A stretch of 64,000 nucleotides of DNA from Acorus gramineus. Lineage: Eukaryota > Streptophyta > Magnoliopsida > Acorales > Acoraceae. This document shows positions 50,266 through 59,228 of the stretch, one piece after another (position 1 is the stretch's first letter; each line of letters opens with the position of its first letter). A program made the translations under genes and the position numbers. The notes beneath the pieces were generated by a model that was not told the DNA's origin, did no database searches, and saw nothing but the letters and a program-made list of their open reading frames with translations. The stretch is taken from positions 3,748,484-3,812,483 of the forward strand of contig CM060847.1 in the NCBI GenBank assembly GCA_030737835.1, in the 5' to 3' direction.

Positions 50266-53200
50266 ATGGCTACGGATTTGGGGTCGGCATCTGATGCGAC
50301 GTGGAGCGAGGAGGACCCTTCGATCGGAGCGACGACCGACGTGGAGCTCTTGAGGCGGGCGTGGCGGAACGAGAAAGCGGGGCCGGAGATCCTCCAGTTC
50401 CAGGACGCGCTAGTCCAGAGGGCCAGGGAGCAGATCCAGCTCTTGGTGAAACCCTAACCCTAGTTTCAAATCACTTTCTCTTACAGTCTTACTCTCTCTT
50501 TCAGTTGCTTTTGAGTGATTAAGGATTTGAATTTGCAGTAATTTGTGAAGGTTTTATGTTTTCTTGGTATTGCTTTTCTTTAGTGGTTCATAGATTTAGC
50601 TCTGCAAATGTAGCATTAAATCAGTGGTTCGTTATCTGTTTATGAGCATATTTGTTTTGAAGGAAAAGTTTATGAGCGTATTAAGTTGAGTTTTGTTACA
50701 CTCAATCATTTTTACAGTCTCAAATGCAATTATATATATCTCGTTAGCCCATTTCACTCACTGTATCGAGCTATATAACTCGTTAAAAAAAAAATTCACT
50801 TTTTTTTTAAATGATATCATTAATTCATTAGAGCATATACTTTACATTTAGTAAAAGTATATAGGTTTATGATTTTTGAAATATTAAAATGTGCAGTCTG
50901 CGTTTTATCTGAGTTTTAGACTGCAAAACGGACCGTGTGTAACATTTTTCTATTATGTTTGAAGCGTTAGCACAGTGGATTGAATTTTATACTTGTTGCT
51001 ATAGGAGGGGACAGTGGAAGAGTTCATGGAAAATGGGACAGATGATCTCGTGATTTCCCTCTATCAGATGGACCTGGACCGCACTCTCTTCCTTTTGAGA
51101 TCCTATCTACGGATTCGCCTCCTAAAGGTGACAGTTGCTATAGTTTGTATTTATGCTGCTTCTTTTTTTATGTATTACAGTGGATTGAATGAATTTCGGA
51201 GAGGTTTTTCACTGGGCAGATTCAGAAATATGCCATCCACTACTCAAAAACTCAGCTGTGGGATCGTCTCTCCGAAGAAGAACAGAAATTTGCCAAAAAG
51301 TATGATTTATTTGCTTTCCATTGCAATGGCATTTTGGAGAGACGATGTACTAAAAATTTGGGGGTAATTTCTGCTGTTTGTGTGACATTGAGCAGGTGCA
51401 CTGATATTCTGGAAAAGCATTTTGAACAGTCTGTGCTGTCACGTTTGCCATATGGTTATCAATCCATTCTTAGGCAATCGATATCCAGTGAAGAAGATGA
51501 CATGGGTAGCTTTTTATGCCTTCTTTGCATTTTTCTCTGTAACATATTTATTAGTGGAATGATATTGGTTATCTTCTGTAAATTTTTCCACACATGCATA
51601 ACCATAGGCCATTATATCAAATGAATTTGGTAAGGATCGAAATGTTGTGCATTTGATCGGCAACATGTAAGTTGTAACTAGGATGAGTAGCAGAAATTGA
51701 GCCATTAAAAGGGATGCCACGTGATTAGCAAAATTTAGTATTGGAATTAAGTGTATCAGGTCATATTAGAAATAGCTTATGTAAGAATGAACTGATTGAA
51801 TACTGTTTAATGTGATTCAGGAATAGGAATGTGAAATTTTATCGGAGGGTGGGGATGTTGACAAAGTGCGAGAATAAATGATATTTGAAATAGGAAAATA
51901 AAACCTACTAAATACTTTGTTGGAAATAGCTGAAAAGGACATGGAAATAATTAATGGCATAAATGGACTCTGAACAGGCTTTTTAATGTGAATAGTTGAT
52001 ATAGCAGGACAAAACTTAATGGTAAAGAAATATGTTGATTTTGAATTGACCTAATGATGTGATTTTTTTTTACCTGCTCACACTCTTGTCCACAACAATG
52101 CTACTTTGGGTTATGGCTGAATCAATGTCATGCTACTTTGGGTTATTGCTTGTTGAATCTCTCTTGATGGTGAGTCACTGCATTGGTTACTGGATAGTGA
52201 TGGCATTTAGACTTGAACTACCCTGTATTGGTCAGCTTGGATGGGACTCATCTGTCTACCCCAAATTCTTAATATCAAATATACCTGTATGCTCAAGAAT
52301 AGTATACACTTAAATGTTTTCAAACTGTATATATTTGGCTTTGTGTGTTTTCAGCTAAGTTTTAAATTAAATATAAAAGTACAAAACGATAGTTGCTGCC
52401 AGTAATGTTGGTGAAATATAGTAGTGTTAATTGTTAAACATTTAAACCACACTTAGTGATAGTGATTCAAGTATTATAATTCAAAAAAATGGCATTTCTT
52501 AGTCCTCCACTGATTCAAGTAGTGTTTGGATCATTTTCCCTGCCGATATAATGTAATCTGTTATTTTGTATCAATTGTTAAAGCTGATATATAGCAATAT
52601 CAAAACAATTTGTTTCGAGTGTTATAAATCTGTCTCAAACTAATGAGCTCTATATTTTCAAGTTCTAAAACATTTATGGGTCTAGAAAAACTTTCTAGTT
52701 CAACATTCAATTGAATAATTTTTTCTATAGATCTTTATAGCTTCCTGTTACGTCAGCGTATAAAAAATGAGTAGCAAATTCTGTAATCAATGAAAACCAC
52801 AAAACATGATGCAATCAGTGCTACATGGTTTGTGCCACGATAGCCAATCCATATGTGTTGCTTATGATTTCAATTGCTGAAGCCACATTTACTTCCTCTT
52901 ACCTTTTTATTTGCACAAAATTTGAATTAGGTGAATTCTATCAGTAATTCTGCTGTTATTTAGTGTCAATTACATGGGCTCTTTGTTCTTCCTTCTCTTT
53001 TACTAGTTGTAAATAAACTGTGCAGTTCCAGAACCTCAGTTGGACACATTTGTCTTCTGCAAGAGCAAGGGTGCTGTTGGATCTTTCCAACTCGATGACA
53101 GGTAACATGTCCCTCCCTCTCCTCCTTGCTCTAAATTCATGCGTGTGAGCTTGAACACACTAAAATGATGTCTTAACTTGCAACATGGAAGTGGGGATGA

Positions 53201-53291
53201 GATCGTAGACCTGGTCGCTGATGATCTCTACATCCTCCGCTACAAATCAATTAAAGGACTCGTGGAGGGTGGTCGAATCGACCTTGTCTGA
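50266..53291 (+). CDS. SLD5: GINS complex subunit SLD5 (6 exons)
   Basis: Exons 50266-50445, 51005-51127, 51202-51299, 51396-51505, 53026-53101 and 53192-53291 join with GT-AG sites in phase, giving 228 residues (usual size about 220). SLD5 is one of four GINS subunits that, with CDC45 and MCM2-7, form the replicative helicase. Family blocks seen: WSEEDPS and DVELLRRAWRNEKAGPEIL (exon 1), LVISLYQMDLDRTLFLLRSY (exon 2), QLWDRLSEEEQKFAKKCTD, LSRLPYGYQSI, and the B domain VPEPQLDTFVFCKSKGAVGS, then VDLVADDLYILRYKSIKGLV, ending GGRIDLV. Exon 3 starts at the only in-phase acceptor (TCGGAG then AGG). This gives RLLK-RFFTGQ where most plants read K-IEKY, so that border is less sure. Intron 1 carries a MITE. 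The gene is divergent from the minus-strand tail-anchored protein gene, with 247 bp between start codons. Confidence 0.93.
50694..50944. mobile_element. MITE in SLD5 intron 1 (TGTTACAC family)
   Basis: Left end TGTTACACTCAATC...TTTTTACAGTCT. The complement of the right end reads TGTTACACACGGTC...TTTTGCAGTCT, an imperfect inverted repeat of about 30 bp. It is 251 bp and has no coding capacity. A longer relative in the other orientation lies at 56129-56492. No clear target duplication. Confidence 0.65.
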
Positions 53292-53520
53292 TCTTCAGAA
53301 GTGCTGTTCTTCTTTCTGCAAAATGCTTACATGGTGAATTGAGTTCATTCTATCTAGTTCATGGATGTATTGCTAAAACACTCCTTAACCAAATGATATG
53401 AGGGTGGCTAATTAGCTCTTTAGAATCTGCCTTTTTAGTAACTAGTGAGCTTCCCTACATTGCATCCATGAAACATTCAGTAAAGAAAGAATTAACTGTT
53501 TTATTCTTTTTCCTTCAGTG

Positions 53521-53600
53521 GCCCCTTTTTGTAGCACCATGCATATCAGAAAAAAATGTTTGTTTTTTCAGAATAAAATAATATTGTGTGGATAAGCTAG
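53521..53600. repeat. start of a local duplication, source copy
   Basis: The stretch around CACCATGCATATCAG and AATAAAATAATATTGTGTG, ending GATAAGCTAG, recurs at about 55566-55645, about 2.05 kb downstream. It marks the beginning of a tandem duplication whose other parts are listed at 55024 and 55702. Between 53292 and 54486 no gene is seen. Confidence 0.6.
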
Positions 53601-54486
53601 TAAAAGCTTTGACAGTAAGTACAAAGGCTATGTTTTTAGTAGCTTAAATTTATAGATTATAGATTATGGTTTATAGATTATAGGTTATAATTTTTTTGAT
53701 AAGCAGTTGACGTGTTTGTTGTAGTTGTTGAAAAGTAAAGAATAACCAGTTGTGGATGTTTGTTAGAATAAACTGTAAAATAGCTTTTTGTTGTGTAATT
53801 ATAAAAAATACCTTTTTTAAAAGTAAAAGTTAAATTTAATTTCTCGTTAATAAAAGAATGTGGTTTTACTTATAAAATGATGTTAACCACTGATCCTTCA
53901 TTAACATTAAATAATATGTAAAAAAATTAATGAAATTTTAAATTCCATATTAATTAAAAAAAATAGAACTTGAAAGACAAAAATATAAAACTTGATCTCT
54001 ATTAATAAAAAACACAACTAAAATATTTTAACTATAATCTAAATTTTAAAGAGAGAAAAACATTACAATTTAAAGTTTTAATCTTAAATGTGTTATCTCA
54101 AATTATTAACGAAGGAAAGAAATATTTAGATGAGATGAAAAGACTTGTCCTTAATAAATAAAGTGAAAGGTAGTAATGTTCAACGTAATTTTTAAAAAAA
54201 ATAATTCACAGGTTATAATCTGAAAAACACCTCTTAACCTAGTTTAGAGATTATGATTTTTTAAAGTTATTTTCAGCTTAAATAAGTTTAAATAAACATA
54301 TAACAATTGTTTATTTTAAATTAAAAATTATAATATGCTGTTTATAAGTTTTAACAAACATATATAAAAAAAAATACTTATCGATGTCGCTGAGTGAAAT
54401 TATTTTTTTCATGTTATTCACAAAAAAAATATCTCACTTTTACCACATGACATGTAACATGTCACATTTTTCATGCATATCTATAA

Positions 54487-55020
54487 CCCTCTGTTTGGGG
54501 GTGAAGGATAAACAATAGATAGAGGAGAATACAGTATAATAGCCCTTAAACAACTGTTTGTTTAACAAAAATAAATCTTGATAGCTATGTCTGGATAAGC
54601 TAGGACAAAGCCTGATAACTATTCTAAGAAAATAGTAGAATTGTTTATCAGGACTTATCTATGCCAATGGATAAAAATATCATTATCTGTCATTTTAAAA
54701 AATTTATCTAATCTAGCACTCTTTGCGCACATTCCAAAAACTGTCACATCTATCATATCATACACACCTCTCATACTTATTCCCAAACACAAATAATTTA
54801 TGCAGGGGTATAGTTGTCATTTAAAAAATTATAAACTCTATACATCTCTTATCTACTTTATCCAAGGTGAACTAAACAACAAAAAAATCAATTTTACGTT
54901 TCTCAATGAGAATAACAGAAAAGACAACCAAACAAAAATTTACCTATTTAGCATGGATTGTTATCTATCCTATTATAGTTATCAAGGGCGAATAACCCCA
55001 TGTCACACCCCAAACGGGGG
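54487..55020. mobile_element. Tourist-like (PIF/Harbinger) MITE
   Basis: A 534-bp element opening CCCTCTGTTTGGGGGTG and closing CACCCCAAACGGGGG, with TAA on both sides (54484-54486 and 55021-55023). The interior resembles 4255-4657 (CCTGATAAC, TCATACTTATTCC, AATGAGAATAAC, ACAACCAAACA). No transposase. Confidence 0.75.
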
Positions 55021-55023
55021 TAA

Positions 55024-55558
55024 AAGTATAACACACTCAAAATAAATAACTAATTTATAAGGCAGATAAACTCTTATTGATTTTTTATCTCACACTTGTA
55101 TTTTTTATTTTTTTTTTGGTCCGGATCCAGTGAGGCCTAGGTACCTTTAATAACATCAATATCAAATTACACGGTTTATTAATCGAATTGCATAGCCTAT
55201 GCATCGAACTACATAGTCAATTGTTAAGTACAGTGTCACTCTCTATACAGTTCGATTAATAGGATGTGTAGTTTAATTAATAAGTTGTGCAATATGATTC
55301 ATAAGTACTATAGTTCGATATTGATGGTATCCGGCCTGACTAGATCCAGATTCTCTTTTTATCTAATATAAACCAAATAAATTTTTTTATTTATTTTTAC
55401 TTAGCTATTGAAAATAAAAATATAATCAAACAAAAAAAATCTCTTATTTCACAAAAATTGTTATTTATACAGTAGAAGTACTTATTACATAAAACCAATA
55501 TTTTTTTGAGGGTTCCAAAGAGGGGCTAGGGTTTTTACATGTGCACATTTTTTTTTTT
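55024..55558. repeat. duplicated segment, copy A, with palindromic element
   Basis: Runs from AACACACTCAAAATAAATAAC to GGGGCTAGGGTTTTTACATG and is repeated in shorter form at 55702-56096. Inside, 55123-55347 opens GGATCCAGTGAGGCC and closes GGCCTGACTAGATCC, an inverted-repeat element also seen at 11711. Non-coding. Confidence 0.7.
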
Positions 55559-55565
55559 CTTTCTC

Positions 55566-56096
55566 TGACCTCCTTTTGTAGGACCATGCATATCAGCTGT
55601 TAGTTTTGTCATAATAAAATAATAATTGTGTGAATAAGCTAGCTTTCACATGACATGTAACACGTCACATCTTTCATGCACATCTTTCATGCACATCTAT
55701 AACACTATAACACACTCAACATAAATAACTAATAAACTCTTATGGATATAGTTAGGTCTAGGTATCTTCATTGATATCAATATCAAACTGCACGATTTAT
55801 TAATCAAATTGTATAGTTAATTATTAGATACAGTGTTACTTTTTATATAGTTCAATTCATAGAATGTGTAGTTTGATTAATAAGCTTAGTAGTTCAATTC
55901 ATAGATACTACATTTCAATACTAATAATATCAGGCCCGACTAGATCTGGATTCTCTTTTTATTCAATATAAATCAAACAAAAAAATCTCTTGTTTCACAT
56001 ATATTGTTATTTATATAGTATAAGTCCTTATTACATAAAACCAATATTTTTCTGATGGTTCCAAAGAGGGGCTAGGGTTTTTACATGTGCACATAT
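55566..56096. repeat. duplicated segment, copy B, internally deleted
   Basis: The parts correspond, in order, to 53521-53600, then about 54438-54488 (ACATGACATGTAACACGTCAC), then 55024-55548. The intervening 1.4 kb or so of copy A, including the Tourist-like element, is missing. It contains a second palindromic element at 55744-55948. Divergence between copies is visible, so the event is not recent. Confidence 0.65.
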
Positions 56097-56128
56097 ATTC
56101 CATCCATCCAAGGTTTCACAAAGGTTAA

Positions 56129-56492
56129 TGTTACACTCGGTCTTCTTAATTATGTACCTAGTTTAACAAGGTATATTTTTTTTATAAAATGTGAAATATA
56201 TACTCAGATGAATTAAATGATATTATTTATAACAATAAATTTGAAGAAAAAAAATTATAACGGTGGGAAACACCCCCCCCCCCCCCGGCTAATCTTTGCT
56301 TATACAGGAGTTAAATCAACGTCAAGACTCGATACCAAAACCTATCATTAACACATGTAAATTGTGATCGTTGTGCTATGGCCATTGGTGTGCATGTATC
56401 AAAGAGGTATGTATCTTGTTAGATTAAGTGAAATGGGTTAACGAGATATATACAATTGCATTTAAGGCTTGTAAAAAATATCAAGTATAACA
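56129..56492. mobile_element. MITE of the TGTTACAC family, second copy
   Basis: Left end TGTTACACTCGGTCTTC; right end TTTTTTACAAG complement side, closing TATCAAGTATAACA. Near the right end, GGGTTAACGAGATATATACA is the reverse of the matching part of the SLD5 intron copy. It is 364 bp, non-coding, with a C-run near 56273-56286. Confidence 0.6.
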
Positions 56493-56530
56493 CCACTCAA
56501 AAAACAAAAAGAACAACCAAATTCTTATTT

Positions 56531-56770
56531 AGGGTGTGTTTGGTTGCACAATTACAAAACTGATTTGGTAGGAATTTGAGTTTTAAAATTGATTCTATAA
56601 GAAGCTCACATCCCTTAATTTTTAAAAATCACAGTTTTTAAACACCATTTACTTAAAATATATATGACAGGAAGCTACTAAAAAAAAAAAAAAACTTTTA
56701 ATTATACGATTATGCTTTACAATCTTTACACTCACAAAAGATGCATAATCATGCGATTAGACGCACCACC
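56531..56770. mobile_element. MITE-like element at the CP1-like gene 3' flank
   Basis: Left end GGTGTGTTTGGTTGCACAATTAC. Right-end complement GGTGGTGCGTCTAATCGCATGATTA. The imperfect inverted repeat and interior (AAAACTGATT, AGAAGCT) are like 12005-12214. It ends about 130 bp beyond the stop codon of the EF-hand gene and may overlap its 3' UTR. Confidence 0.45.
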
Positions 56771-56897
56771 AATGTTCAGAAAGCTATCAATTTTGATGGG
56801 ATGTGTATCATTCAGAGTTAGTTTTGGGATCTTTTGAGTTATTGAATCTTTTCCAAATACGAATACTGACAAAATATATACACACACAAAAACACAA

Positions 56898-57350
56898 TCA
56901 AGGATCAAGGGACAACATCTTGACAAGGACACAAATAGGGACTCCCTGTTCATCATCTCCGCCGCCCAATCGGATCATCGCCCGTATCTCATCATCCGTG
57001 GCGGGCATCCCCGCCCACTCCAAGTAGCTCCTCAGGTCCCCAAACCCGACCTTCCCGTCTCCATCCCCGTCCATCACCCCCAACACCTCCTCCGCAAACC
57101 CCACTCCCTCCCCCTCCTCCTTCCACGGCTTCAACACTTCCTCGAACTCGTCAAGCCCCACGAATCCGTCGCCATTCGCGTCCGCGACCGACATCATGAA
57201 TTCGATCTCGCAGTGTTTCGACCCCGAGGAGGAGCAGAACCTGCGGAGGTCGTCCGCGCTGATTTTGCCGTCGCCGTCCGTGTCGATGACGGAGAACGCT
57301 TTGCGCAGGTCGGTGTTTCTGCGGTGCGGGAACCTCTTTGAGGGACACAT
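56898..57350 (-). CDS. CP1-like EF-hand calcium-binding protein
   Basis: Intronless, 150 residues, starting MCPSKRFPHRRNTDL. Three canonical EF-hand loops: residues 23-34 (DTDGDGKISADD), 57-68 (DANGDGFVGLDE) and 94-105 (DGDGDGKVGFGD). A fourth hand near 125-145 (GGGDDEQGVP) lacks a proper loop. The order, the MCP start and AGMPATDDEIRAMIRLGGG match plant CP1-type calmodulin-like proteins (Arabidopsis CP1, recalled). It presumably acts as a cytosolic calcium sensor or buffer. The start is chosen at the Met after the GA-rich leader, because upstream codons read low-complexity RERERES and lie downstream of a TATA box. The exon is GC-rich. A MITE-like sequence lies on its 3' side and a Mutator-like element 278 bp upstream of its start codon. 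Confidence 0.9.
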   Translation of the reverse strand: MCPSKRFPHRRNTDLRKAFSVIDTDGDGKISADDLRRFCSSSGSKHCEIEFMMSVADANGDGFVGLDEFEEVLKPWKEEGEGVGFAEEVLGVMDGDGDGKVGFGDLRSYLEWAGMPATDDEIRAMIRLGGGDDEQGVPICVLVKMLSLDP

Positions 57351-57411
57351 GTTGCTCTCTCTCTCTCTCTCTCTGTTAGAGCTGGTTTGAGCCTTTTGAG
57401 GTTTATGTAAC

Positions 57412-57419
57412 TTTATATA
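57412..57419 (-). promoter_or_regulatory. TATA box of the CP1-like gene
   Basis: TATATAAA on the minus strand, 62 bp before the start codon, followed by a GA-dinucleotide leader (57357-57374). Confidence 0.65.
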
Positions 57420-57627
57420 GTTCTTTTTTTCTCTTTTTTCATGCGTGTGTGTTGACATCACGAATGAGGGTGGACACTGGACTGTCTTTTTCGGAGGGGT
57501 CTTCTAAGGTTTCATCTTGGGAGAGAAGTTTCCGTGGGGAATATTTTATTTGAAAAATGGTCCATTCAATTTTGTATGCATTCATCATCATTTTTTTTAA
57601 AATATATGTATATATAGTTTTTTAAAT

Positions 57628-59191
57628 GGGTAATTAAAATTTTTAACCCTCAAAAATTGAATATTTATAAAAATAGTTCCGCCACACGAATATTTACAAA
57701 AATTAGCCCCGTTGAAATTTTGTACTGGATAATCCGTCTTTAATGTTTTGACCCCATTAGTAAGGATTTACATTGAAGACGGAATTATATATAATCTGTG
57801 TCCAGGAGATGGTATATATATAATCCGTCTCCTGTACACATATTATATATATACCGTTTTCAATGTAAATACTTTTTTTTATATACAAATTGTTGGTTAT
57901 CACCTGTCTAAAAATTTCTGCTTGAACATAAAATAACTTTCAGGAAATAAAACATAAGTTTCATTACAATCACTTTACTCATATTTCTGAACACAAATGG
58001 AAATGCATAAATATAATAAACATGTCTTACGTCCCATAAACACAATCATCCAAATATTTTCATAAATCTTTTCTTTTTAGCTTTTCTCGGAGTAGGAGGT
58101 GTTAATAAAGAGGGTACGTCAGTTGCAATGAATAGCACACCTGATTGTGGCGGAGTGGTAAATTCTTCGTTCGGTCCCCGACTGGCAGTAGTAGAAGTAC
58201 ACCAACACTGCGTGGTCCACGAATATATGTCTAGAGTGCCATCTCTGGAGCTTGATATGAAACTGGGGGCTGGTTGTTGTGGCTGCTCATCGATTTCTGC
58301 CTCGAGTCGTACATCACTGAATAACTCATCAATTGTGAATTTAGTGTGAGCAAAACTATCATCTACGACATCCTCATAATCATCAGCATCTGTAGACGCA
58401 CAGGAGGTACTCGAAGATTGTCCCCTGTCTCCCATCATCGCCTCTGCACAATCACGTGCCACAACAATTATACGACCCCACTCATCGCAGTTGGGGTATA
58501 AGACCAACCCCCTTGCAAGCACATCAATAATGTTCTATGTAACTCTCCTCTGTTAACAAAAGTTTCAATATGATAAGTTGTTATAAAATCATTTATCAAT
58601 TTTTAAAAATGTAACACGCGTTTAAAATTCTTACTGAATGTGGTGCGACATGGCCTGAATGGTATTGTGGGGGGTGGTGGAGGTGTGATATGTCTGACAG
58701 TTCTCTCCCAGTACCACTTCATATATCTCCTCGAACTCCGAGTATGAGAGAATTGGTGGATGTGATCCAAGCGTTGGTCCCAACGCTTGATATAAGTCTG
58801 GTGAAAAACCATTCAATTGACATCCTGTCTACCTCGTCTGTTTACCCAATCGATGGCCTCTACGTTTTCATTTGTGTTTATTATATTTATGTATTTTCAT
58901 TTGTGTTTAGAAACAGGAGTCAAGTGATTGTAATGGAACTTAAGTTTTATTTCCTGAAAGTTATTTGAATTTTTATACAAGTGAGAACCAACAATTTGTA
59001 CAACAAAAAAAAAAAGAAGGATTTACACAGGAGACGATATATATATAATCTGTGTAAATCCCCACTGATAGGGTTGAAACAGTGGAGACAGATCAGCACA
59101 AATTTCAACGGAGCTAGTTTTTTAAATATTCGGGTGGTAGAGTTATTTTTGTAAATATTCAATTTTCGAAGGTTAAAAGTGCTAATTACCC
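57628..59191 (-). mobile_element. Mutator-like element with plant-mobile-domain remains
   Basis: A 1564-bp element with long imperfect inverted repeats of about 160-170 bp at both ends. The left reads GGGTAATTA...TTTTTAACC and the right is its complement, ending AATTACCC. It is flanked by a perfect 9-bp duplication TTTTTAAAT (57619-57627 and 59192-59200), the Mutator signature. Inside on the minus strand, 58812-58635 encodes YIKRWDQRLDHIHQFSH and YMKWYWERTVRHITPPP, as in plant mobile domain (PMD/MAIL-like) proteins. 58534-58046 encodes NIIDVLARGLVLYPNCDEWG and an acidic, Ser/Thr-rich tail ending KAKKKRFMKIFG. The two pieces do not join in phase at the obvious splice sites, and no MuDR-type transposase is seen. 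It is therefore non-autonomous, carrying a PMD gene piece. Confidence 0.85.
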
Positions 59192-59228
59192 TTTTTAAAT
59201 TTTTATACAACACTGTGTTTATTATACT

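Noticed and set aside
50266-53291. Exon 3 of SLD5 starting at the TTACAG acceptor (51181)
   Set aside because: In the phase set by exon 2 this gives TGG ATT GAA TGA, a stop after three codons; the acceptor at 51200-51201 keeps the frame.
54487-56096. Terminal repeats suggesting an LTR element between 55024 and 56096
   Set aside because: The repeated segments lack TG...CA ends, a primer-binding site and a polypurine tract; a partial tandem duplication fits better.
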